Shown here: one piece after another, positions 44,736-53,490 of the stretch | Numbering within the stretch: position 1 is the first letter of the stretch | Layout: every line of letters begins with the position of its first letter | Origin: Paramesorhizobium deserti | Lineage (GTDB): Bacteria; Pseudomonadota; Alphaproteobacteria; Rhizobiales; Rhizobiaceae | Assembly (NCBI RefSeq): GCF_001558695.1 | Contig: NZ_LNTU01000034.1 | Coordinates: 434,001 to 498,000, forward strand | Length of the DNA stretch: 64,000 bases | Direction: 5' to 3' | Notes under the pieces: model-generated | What the model saw: the letters and a program-made list of their open reading frames with translations, nothing else | The model's database searches: none | Told to the model about the DNA's origin: nothing | Position numbers and translations under genes: made by a program

Positions 44736-45422
44736 CTATACCGTGGAGGAAGAATGCAGCATATCGGGCAAGCGGGCCATTTGATCGAACATACGGTCCG
44801 GCGCCAACAGCCGCAGCGTCTCGCGATGGCTCTTGCCGCCGGCATGTCCGCCGCCGGTGAAGGCGAAGACACGCATTCCCGCCGCCTTCGCCGCCTGTAT
44901 CCCTGCCGGGCTGTCCTCGATGACGAGACAGTCCGCAGGCGCAACTTTCATCCGGTCCGCTGCATAAAGAAAGAGATCTGGCGCGGGCTTGCCCTTTTTC
45001 ACCATAGTGGCGCTGAAAATGTCAGGCTCGAAACGGTCGATGAGGCCCGTCACCGAGAGGGAAAGGCGGATACGCTCCGGCTGGCTGGAAGACGCCACGC
45101 AGAACGGCACCTCCAGCCTGTCGAGCGCATCGATGATCCCAGGGATCGGCTTGAGCTCTTCCTGGAACACCTCATAGAGCCGCGCCCGCCCCTTCTCTAG
45201 CGCCGCGTGGGTGAGGTCGACCTGGAACTCCTCGCTCAATATCGCCGTGATACTGGCAAGGCTCCTGCCGAGAAAGCGTTCATAGGCTTCCTCGGCATCC
45301 ATGGTGAGGCCGGCATCGGCGAGCGTCTCCATCAGCACCCGGATCGCCAGCGGTTCGCTGTCGACAAGCACGCCGTCGCAATCAAAGATCACGAGGCCGG
45401 GATCGATCGCCTTCACATCCAT
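44736..45422 (-). CDS. HAD-superfamily phosphatase / beta-phosphoglucomutase-like hydrolase
   Basis: 228 residues from the ATG at 45422. HAD motif I IFDCDGVLVDSEP (nucleophile D14 and D16), motif II CVASSSQPERIR, motif III lysine in MVKKGKPAPDLFLYAA and motif IV CLVIEDSPAGIQAAKAAGM. The helical cap sits between motifs I and II. Such enzymes accompany polyol operons and remove or move phosphate on sugar phosphates. Seven bases separate it from the dehydrogenase gene. Confidence 0.87.
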   Translation of the reverse strand: MDVKAIDPGLVIFDCDGVLVDSEPLAIRVLMETLADAGLTMDAEEAYERFLGRSLASITAILSEEFQVDLTHAALEKGRARLYEVFQEELKPIPGIIDALDRLEVPFCVASSSQPERIRLSLSVTGLIDRFEPDIFSATMVKKGKPAPDLFLYAADRMKVAPADCLVIEDSPAGIQAAKAAGMRVFAFTGGGHAGGKSHRETLRLLAPDRMFDQMARLPDMLHSSSTV

Positions 45423-45429
45423 CACCGCA

Positions 45430-46206
45430 TTACCAGCACGTATAGCCGCCGTCGGCAAGCACGATAGAGCCGGTGAGAAGACTTGCCGCATCGGAGGCCA
45501 GAAAATGCACGACGGAGGCGATTTCATCAGGCTGGCCGACACGCGCCATGGGCGTCATCTCCAGCCAGGTCTTGTACATCTCAGGATTTTCCTTGATGCC
45601 GAAGGCTGTCAGCGGCGTCTCGATATAGGTGGGCGCCACGGCATTGACGCGCACGCCCCGCGCACCCCACTCGGCCGCAAGCGATTTGGTCAGGTGATGC
45701 ACGGCAGCCTTGGACGCGTTGTAGAAAGCCTGTGGCTGCGGCTTGTTGACGATGAAGCCGGACATCGAGCCGATATTGACGATCGCGCCTTTGTCCTGTT
45801 CCAGCATCTGCCGGCCGAAGGCGCGACAGCACCAGAACAGGCCGTCGACATTGACGTCCATATGGAAGCGCCAGTGTTCGTCGGTCGTATCCTCGGCGCG
45901 CACATCGCTCTGGGCCACGCCGGCATTGTTGACGAGGATATCGACCCGCCCATGCTCCTTGACGATCCCGGCTGCAACCGCGTCGACTTCGCTGGATTTG
46001 GTGACGTCGAGTGTGACGCCATGCGCCTTTATGCCGAGCTTCTTCAGTTCCGCGACGATCGCCTCGACCCGCTCGGGCAACATCTCGGCCACGATGACGG
46101 TCGCGCCGGCCTCGCCAAGCGCCTGTGCGCAGGCGGCACCGATACCCTGCCCGCCCCCCGTCACAACGGCGACACGCCCATCGAGTTTCAGTTTCTCGAG
46201 ATACAT
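45430..46206 (-). CDS. Short-chain dehydrogenase, probable polyol or sugar dehydrogenase
   Basis: 258 residues. Cofactor motif VTGGGQGIG (residues 16-24), NNAG near 93, catalytic Ser in NIGSMSGFIV and YNASKAAVHHLTKS. Sequence style is that of D-arabinitol/galactitol 2-dehydrogenases. It probably oxidises the imported polyol, or a second one, to a ketose. Twelve bases from the next SDR gene, all in one operon with the importer. Confidence 0.85.
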   Translation of the reverse strand: MYLEKLKLDGRVAVVTGGGQGIGAACAQALGEAGATVIVAEMLPERVEAIVAELKKLGIKAHGVTLDVTKSSEVDAVAAGIVKEHGRVDILVNNAGVAQSDVRAEDTTDEHWRFHMDVNVDGLFWCCRAFGRQMLEQDKGAIVNIGSMSGFIVNKPQPQAFYNASKAAVHHLTKSLAAEWGARGVRVNAVAPTYIETPLTAFGIKENPEMYKTWLEMTPMARVGQPDEIASVVHFLASDAASLLTGSIVLADGGYTCW

Positions 46207-46218
46207 CGATATGCCCTT

Positions 46219-46995
46219 TCAGCTCATCCAGTTGCCGCCGTCGACATTGTAGGTTTGCGCGACGACGTAATCGCTCTCAGGACCGGCGAGGAATATCGCC
46301 ATGCCCGTCAGATCTTCGGCCCTGCCCATGCGCCCGAACGGCACGGCCTCGCCCACCAGCCGCTTCTTCTCGCCGAGCGGCCGGTTCTCATATCTAGCAA
46401 ACAGCGCATCGACGCCGGCCCAGTGCTCGCCATCGACCACGCCCGGTGCGATCGCATTGACGTTGATGCCGTATTTAATCAGGTCGAGGCCTGCGGACTG
46501 GGTAAGGCTGATAACGGCGGCCTTTGTCGAACAATAGATGGCCACCAGCGCCTCGCCGCGTCGGCCCGCCTGGCTCGCCATGTTGATGATCTTGCCGCCA
46601 CGCCCGCGCCTGATCATAGACCGCGCCACCGCCTGCATGGTGAAGAGAACACCATGCACGTTGACCGCATAGAGCCTGTTATAGCTCTCTTTGGTGATCT
46701 CGATGATCGGCGCCATGTCGAAGAGCGCGGCATTGTTGACGAGAATGTCGATACCGCCAGTCTTCGTCTCGGCTTCCGCGACGGCTTTCTCGATCGATGC
46801 GATGTCGGTTACGTCGATATGGACGGCATGAGCGCCGTCGCCGATCTTCTCAGCACTTTCACGTGCGCGGTCGAGATCGATATCGGCAAGAACGACGGTC
46901 GCGCCTTCCCGCACATAGGCCTCTGCAAATGCGAAACCGATGCCGCGAGCAGCGCCGGTGATGAAGGCGGATTTTCCTCCGAGACGTCCACTCAC
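46219..46995 (-). CDS. smoS: Short-chain sorbitol (L-iditol 2-) dehydrogenase-like enzyme
   Basis: 258 residues. Cofactor motif ITGAARGIG (residues 12-20), acidic D in [11 protein letters not shown] for NAD+, catalytic [10 protein letters not shown] and [14 protein letters not shown], and the terminal [14 protein letters not shown]. These features match SmoS-type sorbitol dehydrogenases of rhizobia and Rhodobacter. The start overlaps the end of the ABC ATPase gene by four bases, as in smo operons. D-glucitol to D-fructose is the expected reaction; galactitol is also possible. Confidence 0.82.
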   Translation of the reverse strand: MSGRLGGKSAFITGAARGIGFAFAEAYVREGATVVLADIDLDRARESAEKIGDGAHAVHIDVTDIASIEKAVAEAETKTGGIDILVNNAALFDMAPIIEITKESYNRLYAVNVHGVLFTMQAVARSMIRRGRGGKIINMASQAGRRGEALVAIYCSTKAAVISLTQSAGLDLIKYGINVNAIAPGVVDGEHWAGVDALFARYENRPLGEKKRLVGEAVPFGRMGRAEDLTGMAIFLAGPESDYVVAQTYNVDGGNWMS

Positions 46996-47990
46996 AGCGC
47001 CTCTCCGTTTTCGGCGAAGCGATAGAGCTTTTCGGCTTCCGGGGTGAGGAAGACCCGCTCGCCATGCTTGACCGGAAACTCGCCCGGCGCACGCGCCGTT
47101 ACCGAACCGACACCGTCGACATCGACATGGACGAAGGTGTCCGCGCCCAGATGCTCCACCACCGTAACCTTCCCCTGCCAGGGACCTTCCGTCTTCGAAA
47201 GCACGATATGCTCCGGCCGCACGCCGATCGTCGCGGCCTTCTCCCTGGCCGCTGCCGCGCCATCGATCAGGTTCATCTTCGGCGAGCCGATGAAGCCTGC
47301 GACGAAGAGATTTTTCGGGTTTCGGTAGAGTTCGAGCGGCGACCCCACTTGCTCGATGCGCCCGGCATTCAAGACGACGATCTTGTCGGCCATGGTCATC
47401 GCTTCCACCTGATCATGGGTGACGTAGATCATGGTGGTCTTCAGCTGATGATGCAGTTCGCTGATCTCCAGCCGCATGTTGACGCGCAGCGCCGCGTCGA
47501 GGTTTGAAAGCGGCTCGTCGAAGAGGAAGGCTTTGGGCTGGCGTACGATGGCGCGCCCGATCGCCACGCGCTGGCGTTGCCCGCCGGAGAGCTGGCGCGG
47601 CTTGCGGTCGAGATAATCGGTCAAATTGAGCACACGGGCGGCGGAGCGCACCTTGTCATCGATGGCGGATTTATCCTCCCCCGCCATCTTCAGCGGAAAG
47701 GCGATGTTGCCGTAGACGCTCATATGCGGATAGAGCGCATAGGACTGGAACACCATCGAGAGCCCGCGCTTCGCCGGCGCTTCATGCGTCGCATCCGTAC
47801 CGTCGATGCGGATCGTACCGCTGGTTACATCCTCGAGCCCGGCGATGATGCGCAGGAGGGTCGACTTCCCGCAGCCCGACGGGCCGACGAAAACCACGAA
47901 CTCACCGTCAGCGATCTCCAGATCGATCTCTGGAATGACATTGGTGGTTCCGAAGGATTTCGAGACCTTTTCGAGTGTTATGCTTCCCAT
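46992..47990 (-). CDS. smoK: Polyol ABC transporter ATP-binding protein
   Basis: 332 residues. Walker [10 protein letters not shown] (36-44), signature LSGGQ (134-138), Walker B AFLFDEP (154-160) and [11 protein letters not shown], then a C-terminal TOBE domain shorter than that of the paralogue at 16218. It drives the importer made by the two permeases and binding protein encoded upstream. Confidence 0.87.
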   Translation of the reverse strand: MGSITLEKVSKSFGTTNVIPEIDLEIADGEFVVFVGPSGCGKSTLLRIIAGLEDVTSGTIRIDGTDATHEAPAKRGLSMVFQSYALYPHMSVYGNIAFPLKMAGEDKSAIDDKVRSAARVLNLTDYLDRKPRQLSGGQRQRVAIGRAIVRQPKAFLFDEPLSNLDAALRVNMRLEISELHHQLKTTMIYVTHDQVEAMTMADKIVVLNAGRIEQVGSPLELYRNPKNLFVAGFIGSPKMNLIDGAAAAREKAATIGVRPEHIVLSKTEGPWQGKVTVVEHLGADTFVHVDVDGVGSVTARAPGEFPVKHGERVFLTPEAEKLYRFAENGEAL

Positions 47991-48021
47991 GAAACCCTCC
48001 CTCTATTATTCCGCGCCGCAC

Positions 48022-48852
48022 TCATTTCACCGCCCCGAACGTCAGACCGCGTACGAGCTGGCGCTGCGAGAACCATCCCAGAATGAGGATCGGCGCGATC
48101 GCGAGCGTCGAAGCCGCGGAAAGTTTCGCCCAGAACAGCCCCTCCGGGCTCGAATAGGATGCGATGAACGCGGTGAGCGGCGCGGCGTTGGCCGCCGACA
48201 GGTTGAGCGTCCAGAACGCCTCGTTCCAGGCCAGGATGATGTTGAGGAGCAGCGTCGAGGCGATCCCCGGCACCGCCATCGGCGTCAGCACATAGATGAT
48301 CTCCTTGGCGAGCGAGGCGCCATCCATGCGCGATGCCTCGAGGATCTCGCCCGGGATCTCCTTGAAATAGGTGTAGAGCATCCAGACGATGATCGGCAGG
48401 TTGATCATCGTCAAGACGATGACGAGACCGAGCCGCGTGTCGAGCAGCCCCCAATCGCGAAAGAGCAGGTAAATCGGCACGAGCACGCCCACCGGCGGCA
48501 GCATCTTGGTGGAAAGCATCCACATCAACACGTCCTTCGTGCGCTTCGTCGGCGAGAACGCCATCGCCCAGGCTGCGGGAATGGCGATTGCGAGCCCGAT
48601 CAGGGTGGAGCCGAAGGAGATCACCACCGAATTCATCACATGCTTGAAATAGTTGGATCGGCTCTGCACATCGAAATAGCTCTGCAGCGTCCAGTCGAAG
48701 AACAGGAAATGCGGCGGCGAGGCGATCGCCTCACCCTCCGTCTTGAAGCTCGTCAGAATGGTCCACAGGATCGGAAAGAAGATCACGAACCCGACGAGCC
48801 ACCCGATAATGGTGAAGGTCACCTTCCTTCGCGTCGTAATTGCGCGGGCCAT
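48022..48852 (-). CDS. smoG: Polyol ABC transporter permease (MalG type)
   Basis: 276 residues with six membrane segments; the first is FTIIGWLVGFVIFFPILWTI. EAA motif IPGEILEASRMDGASLAKEI near residue 170. Ends [12 protein letters not shown], the family C-terminus. Three bases separate it from the other permease gene. Confidence 0.87.
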   Translation of the reverse strand: MARAITTRRKVTFTIIGWLVGFVIFFPILWTILTSFKTEGEAIASPPHFLFFDWTLQSYFDVQSRSNYFKHVMNSVVISFGSTLIGLAIAIPAAWAMAFSPTKRTKDVLMWMLSTKMLPPVGVLVPIYLLFRDWGLLDTRLGLVIVLTMINLPIIVWMLYTYFKEIPGEILEASRMDGASLAKEIIYVLTPMAVPGIASTLLLNIILAWNEAFWTLNLSAANAAPLTAFIASYSSPEGLFWAKLSAASTLAIAPILILGWFSQRQLVRGLTFGAVK

Positions 48853-48855
48853 GGC

Positions 48856-49728
48856 TCAAGCCTCCAGATTCTTGCCGATCAGGCGAATGAGGAAAATGGC
48901 GACGATATTGGCGAGGATGACCGCGACGATGCCGCCGGCCGATGCGCCGCCCACATCGAACTGCAGGAGCGCCTGCGCATAGACGAGGTAGGTGATGTTG
49001 GTGCTCTCATAGCCCGGGCCGCCGTTGGTCGTCACCAGGATCTCGGCGAAGACGCTGAGCAGGAAGATCGTCTCGATGAGCACCACCACCGTCATGGCGC
49101 GGGCCAGATGCGGCAGCACGATATAGATGAAGCGCGAGATCGGACCGGCGCCATCCATCTCGGCAGCTTCCTTCTGCTCCTCGTCGAGAGATTGCAGTGC
49201 CGTCAGAAGAATGAGCGTGGCGAAGGGCAGCCATTGCCAGGCGACGATCATCGTCACCGAGAAAAGCGGCAGGTTGGCGAGCCAGTCCACCGGTTGCAGG
49301 CCGAACAGCCGTGCGATCCAGGCGAAGATGCCATAGACCGGATGCATCAACATGTTCTTCCAGACCAGTGCCGACACCGTCGGCATGACGAAGAACGGCG
49401 CGATCACCAGAAGGCGCACGATGCCTTGGCCGAAAAAGGGCTGATCGAGCAGCAGCGCCAATAGCGTGCCGCCGACAATGGTGATGAGGAGAACGCCGCC
49501 GACCAGCAGAAGCGTATTGACCAGCGCCGCGCCGAATGCCGGATCGGTGAGGAAATAGCGATAATTGAGCGTTCCCGCCCATTCCTCCATTCCCGGCATC
49601 AGGAGATTGTACCGCAGCAGCGAGAAATAGAGCGTCATGGCCAGCGGCACGATCATCCATACGAACAACGTAAGGACGGCCGGGGTCATCATCAGGCGGG
49701 CGGCGGACCGCGTGCGAAGGGTTGCCAT
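48856..49728 (-). CDS. smoF: Polyol ABC transporter permease (MalF type)
   Basis: 290 residues. First membrane segment PAVLTLFVWMIVPLAMTLYF, EAA motif DEEQKEAAEMDGAGPISRFI near residue 185 and ETIFLLSVFAEILVTTNGGP, typical of polyol/sorbitol transporters. A 100-base gap separates it from the binding-protein gene. Confidence 0.87.
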   Translation of the reverse strand: MATLRTRSAARLMMTPAVLTLFVWMIVPLAMTLYFSLLRYNLLMPGMEEWAGTLNYRYFLTDPAFGAALVNTLLLVGGVLLITIVGGTLLALLLDQPFFGQGIVRLLVIAPFFVMPTVSALVWKNMLMHPVYGIFAWIARLFGLQPVDWLANLPLFSVTMIVAWQWLPFATLILLTALQSLDEEQKEAAEMDGAGPISRFIYIVLPHLARAMTVVVLIETIFLLSVFAEILVTTNGGPGYESTNITYLVYAQALLQFDVGGASAGGIVAVILANIVAIFLIRLIGKNLEA

Positions 49729-49828
49729 GGGTCTAATCCCATTTTCTCGGGTGCGGGAGCGGGAACCGACCGGAGCTGCCCTGTCGTCGGGTGAGCAGCC
49801 CCGGTCCGCGAAGAGTGATCCAGGCCGA

Positions 49829-51145
49829 TTACTTGATGTAACCGCCCTTCATCATCTCGCGTTCGCTGAGCTGCTGGGCGTTCTGGAGCGCCTGGTCGAC
49901 CGAAACCTGCCCCGCGAGCGCCGCCGAGAACTGCTGCCCGACCGCGGTTCCGAGTCCCTGGAACTCGGGAATGGCGACGAACTGGACGCCGACATAAGGC
50001 ACCGGCTTGACCGTCGGCTTGGTCGGATCGGCCGAGTTGATCGAGTCGAGCGTCATCTTGGCGAAGGGCGCAACCTTCAGATATTCCTGATTCTCATAGA
50101 GCGAAGTGCGCGTACCGGGCGGTACGTTGAGCCAGCCATCCTTCGAAGCGACAAGGTTGAGATAATCCTTGCTCGTTGCCCAGTTGATGAACTTCTCGGC
50201 AGCCTCGGTCTTCTGCGATCCTGCCGGAATGGCGAGAGTCCACGCCCAGAGCCAATTGCCGCGTTTTCCCAGCCCCTTGTCGGGCGCCAGCGCGAAGGCC
50301 ACCTTGTCGGCCACTTGGCTTTCCTTCGGATCGCTGACGAAGGAGGCGGCCACCGTAGCGTCGATCCACATGGCGCATTTGCCTGTCTGGAACAGCGCCA
50401 GATTCTCGTTGAAGCCGTTGGAAGATGCTCCGGGAGGGCCCGCTTCCTTCATCAGATTGACGTAGTATTCCAGCGTTTCCTTCCATTCCGGCTGGTCGAA
50501 CTGCGGCTTCCAGCTCTCGTCGAACCAGCGAGCGCCGAAGGAATTGGACATGGCGGTGAGCAATGCCATGTTCTCGCCCCAGCCGGCCTTGCCGCGCAGG
50601 CAGATGCCGTACATTTCCTTGCTCTTGTCGGTCAGCTTGCGGGCGGCTTCGCCCACGAAATCCCATGTCGGCGCGTCGGGCATGGTGAGCCCGGCCTGCT
50701 CGAACAGATCCTTGCGATACATCACGAACGAGCTTTCGCCATAGAATGGCGCAGCATAAAGCTTGTCCTCATAGGTCAGGCCGCTACGGATCGGCGGCAG
50801 CAGATCGTCGACATCGTAGCTCTGGTCCGCAGTCAACTTGTCCAGTGGCAGGAGCCATCCCTGCTTGGCCCAGATCGGCACCTCATAGGTGCCGATGGTC
50901 ATGATGTCATACTGGCCGCCCTTGGTGGCGATATCGGTGGTGACGCGCTGGCGCAGCACATTCTCTTCCAGCACCACCCATTGCAGGTCAATATCGGGAT
51001 TCTTCGCCTTGAAGTCGTCGGCGAGCTTCTGCATGCGCACCATGTCGCCATTGTTGACCGTGGCGATCGTCAGCGTCTCGGCCTGCGCAAAACCGGCCAT
51101 CGCAATGAGCGAGCAGGCGCCGAGCATCAGCGATTTCAATCTCAT
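49829..51145 (-). CDS. smoE: Polyol ABC transporter substrate-binding protein
   Basis: 438 residues from the ATG at 51145, preceded by GGGAGGAAC. Signal peptide to about residue 22 (GFAQA). Family 1 solute-binding protein opening TLTIATVNNGDMVRMQKLAD, with the conserved NPDIDLQWVVLEENVLRQRV and YDIMTIGTYEVPIWAKQGWL, which are typical of sorbitol/mannitol-binding proteins. It heads the reverse operon and has its own promoter candidate at 51223-51251. Confidence 0.88.
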   Translation of the reverse strand: MRLKSLMLGACSLIAMAGFAQAETLTIATVNNGDMVRMQKLADDFKAKNPDIDLQWVVLEENVLRQRVTTDIATKGGQYDIMTIGTYEVPIWAKQGWLLPLDKLTADQSYDVDDLLPPIRSGLTYEDKLYAAPFYGESSFVMYRKDLFEQAGLTMPDAPTWDFVGEAARKLTDKSKEMYGICLRGKAGWGENMALLTAMSNSFGARWFDESWKPQFDQPEWKETLEYYVNLMKEAGPPGASSNGFNENLALFQTGKCAMWIDATVAASFVSDPKESQVADKVAFALAPDKGLGKRGNWLWAWTLAIPAGSQKTEAAEKFINWATSKDYLNLVASKDGWLNVPPGTRTSLYENQEYLKVAPFAKMTLDSINSADPTKPTVKPVPYVGVQFVAIPEFQGLGTAVGQQFSAALAGQVSVDQALQNAQQLSEREMMKGGYIK

Positions 51146-51176
51146 CTGTTCCTCCCAAACATTAGAGCACCCATGG

Positions 51177-51251
51177 TTCCACGCGGACACGTGGAAACGA
51201 GCATTTGCTATTAATGTGGGCAATTACTCACAATATGACGAGAAGTGTCAA
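51177..51251 (-). promoter_or_regulatory. Promoter and operator candidate for the polyol operon
   Basis: On the reverse strand TTGACA (51246-51251) and AGTAAT (51223-51228) are 17 bases apart. Downstream of the expected start lies the inverted repeat TTCCACG-N6-CGTGGAA (51177-51196), placed where a bound repressor would block elongation before the ATG at 51145. The SorC-type regulator encoded just upstream is the natural candidate to bind it. Confidence 0.5.
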
Positions 51252-51307
51252 GCCCTATTCGTCGCCGCGGTGCAGCAACGAGACATGTCTTCGGCAGCTG
51301 GAAAAGC

Positions 51308-52270
51308 CTATATCTCGCGTTTCAGCAGCGCGGCAGCGGTGGCTTCATCGGTGATCAAGCCATTGACCAGGCGGCCTTTTACCGCCGCCGCGATTGCCGG
51401 CTGTTTCTTCGCGCCCTTGGCAAGCGCGATGATGAGGGAATTCCCGCCGCTCGGGATGGGCGCGCTGGCGACACGTTCATTTGTCAGCCCCTCGAGCATC
51501 CGGCCCTCGCTGTCAAACGACCAACCCAGTATTTCACCGACACCGCCCGCTTTCTGCAGCGCTTTCAGCTCGACCTGTGAAACGAAGCCATCGAGAAAAA
51601 GGGGAGCGTCGTCGCCAAGGTCACCAATGCCGAGGAAGGTGACATCCGCCTTCGCCGCCAGTTCCAGCACCGGGCGGATCATCGCCTGGGCATGCAGGAG
51701 CTCACGCTCCTCCGGCGAGGAGGCGATGACCGGCAGCGGCATGGGGAAGCTGCGCGCGTGAATCGCATCGGCGATATTGAAGATGACGTTATAAAAGGCG
51801 GCCGAGCCGTCGGGAGCGATATTGCCGGTGAGCGAGACGACCTTGTGTTGAGGGCATTCCATCGGCGACAATTGCTCGATCGCCGCCTTCAGCGTGCGCC
51901 CCGTGCCGATCGCCATGATGATCGGCTCGGGCGATTTCAGCCAGCGTGCCATCTCCTCCGCTCCGGCCTCGGCCACGCCCAGCGTCGTTGATAATGAGGC
52001 GGGATCGGTCGGCACCACCTCGGCGAACCGCAGGCCGAATTGCTTCTTGAGCTGTGACGCGAGTTCCAGGCAATTGGCGATCGGATGGTCGAGGCGTACC
52101 TTGACCAACCCTTCTGAAACGGCAAGTGATACCATGCGCTGCGCCGACTGGCGGGAAATGCCGAGCTTGGCCGCGATCTCATCCTGCGTATTGCCGGCTA
52201 TGTAATAAAGCCATCCCGCGCGCGCCGCATCGTCGAGCCTGGTATTGTTGTTGTCGCGCCTTGAACTCAC
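51308..52270 (-). CDS. smoC: SorC-family sugar-binding transcriptional regulator
   Basis: 320 residues. N-terminal helix-turn-helix at about residues 14-55 (AAKLGISRQSAQRMVSLA), then the SorC sugar-phosphate-binding domain with IMAIGTGRTLKAAIEQL near 117, VVSLTGNIAPDG and DVTFLGIGDLGDDAPLFLDG. It senses a polyol or its phosphate and controls the importer operon. It lies directly upstream in the same direction, as smoC does in related smo loci; the symbol rests on that context. Confidence 0.85.
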   Translation of the reverse strand: MSSRRDNNNTRLDDAARAGWLYYIAGNTQDEIAAKLGISRQSAQRMVSLAVSEGLVKVRLDHPIANCLELASQLKKQFGLRFAEVVPTDPASLSTTLGVAEAGAEEMARWLKSPEPIIMAIGTGRTLKAAIEQLSPMECPQHKVVSLTGNIAPDGSAAFYNVIFNIADAIHARSFPMPLPVIASSPEERELLHAQAMIRPVLELAAKADVTFLGIGDLGDDAPLFLDGFVSQVELKALQKAGGVGEILGWSFDSEGRMLEGLTNERVASAPIPSGGNSLIIALAKGAKKQPAIAAAVKGRLVNGLITDEATAAALLKREI

Positions 52271-52434
52271 CTGACTTGCCGCCTCCTCAACCGTAATGGC
52301 TCAAAATGCGATAGGCAGGTGATGGACGCAACTCCTTTGACCGGAATGCGTCGGAGTGACCAATCGGATTAAAACTTGACTTTCATAGACATATTTTGTT
52401 TCTTCCGTGCAAAGATCCTCATGGCATCGGGCTC

Positions 52435-53319
52435 ATGACGTTCCACCCCCAGATGAAAAGCAAGGTCGAAGGCGTCTCCATCGTGGACGGCCTGCATTGG
52501 CGCGCGTGGAACGGCGTCATCGCCGATGTCTGGTCGGTGATCTGCGCCGAAGGTGCTTCCGGCCAATATGTTTCCAAGGCGCCGCGCCTTTTCGTCGTGC
52601 TCGACAACGACGGCGTAGGCCGCTTCGCCATCAGGCAGAGCGAGCACCAGCAGCCCACGCCAAAGAGCGCCGCTCCCTACCGGATGAGCTATATCCCCGC
52701 CGGCATGCCGATCTGGAGCGAAGCGGAGAACACCGGCTTTCTTCGTCATCTCGATCTGCACTTCGATATCGAGGCGCTGTCCCGGCGTTTCGCCGGTCAA
52801 CTCGACATCGAGAAGCTCTCGGTTCCTCGCCTGATGTTCTCCGACGAGCGCATCGCCCGTCTCGCCGGTCTCATCGCCGCTGAATGCTTGAACGACGATC
52901 CGCTGCACGACCTCTATGGCGACGGGCTGGCGGCAGCACTTTTCGCTGATCTGTTCAAGATCGGGCAGAAGCCGGAGAGGAAGCGCAGTCAGCTCTCACC
53001 GCGCCAGTTGCGCCGCACGATCGATTTCATCGAGGCGAATTGCCTGCGCTCCATCAGGCTGCGCGAGTTGGCCCAGCTCGCTGGCCTGTCGGAAACCTAT
53101 TTCAGCCACGCCTTCAAAGCCTCGACCGGCATGCCGCCGCACCAATGGCAGATGCACGCGCGCATCAGGAAAGCGTGCGAACTGATGAACCGCAATTCGG
53201 TTTCGCTGACCTGGGTGGCCTCGGCGACCGGCTTTTCGGACCAGGCTCATTTCACCAGGGTTTTCAAGCGCTTCGTTGGAACAACCCCGGCCGCATGGCT
53301 GCGCGCGCAAAGCAGCTGA
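52435..53319 (+). CDS. AraC-family transcriptional regulator
   Basis: 294 residues from the ATG at 52435 (an upstream TTG at 52396 is possible; neither has a strong ribosome site). The N-terminal 190 residues are a cupin-like sensing region with no family I can name. The C-terminal 100 residues are the double AraC helix-turn-helix: RQLRRTIDFIEANCLRSIRL, LAQLAGLSETYFSHAFKAST and the second element VASATGFSDQAHFTRVFKRF. It precedes a siderophore receptor in the same direction. AraC regulators next to receptors often sense the ferric siderophore, so this is the likely job. Confidence 0.85.
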   Translation: MTFHPQMKSKVEGVSIVDGLHWRAWNGVIADVWSVICAEGASGQYVSKAPRLFVVLDNDGVGRFAIRQSEHQQPTPKSAAPYRMSYIPAGMPIWSEAENTGFLRHLDLHFDIEALSRRFAGQLDIEKLSVPRLMFSDERIARLAGLIAAECLNDDPLHDLYGDGLAAALFADLFKIGQKPERKRSQLSPRQLRRTIDFIEANCLRSIRLRELAQLAGLSETYFSHAFKASTGMPPHQWQMHARIRKACELMNRNSVSLTWVASATGFSDQAHFTRVFKRFVGTTPAAWLRAQSS

Positions 53320-53490
53320 TGCCGAGATAAAGGCCCAAAAGCATTCAAACCAGAGCAAGAACCGACAATCCATGTATAGATTGTTGATATAAAAACTCAT
53401 CTTATTTCGACAGGGTTAAGGGTTGGCTGACTTCCGATCGCCGCATTTGGAACCGGAGGCGGTTACCCCGTCAAGCAGGGGCTAATTGCA

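Noticed and set aside
47806-49464. 552-residue open frame opposite the polyol permeases
   Set aside because: Extremely rich in R, D, H and Q, as expected for the complement of membrane-protein codons.
49637-51214. 525-residue open frame opposite the polyol binding protein
   Set aside because: Shadow frame; the reverse strand has signal peptide, ribosome site and family motifs.
53320-53490. Fur or RirA box upstream of the siderophore receptor
   Set aside because: I could not see a convincing palindrome, and iron regulator motifs in this order are too variable to call by eye.
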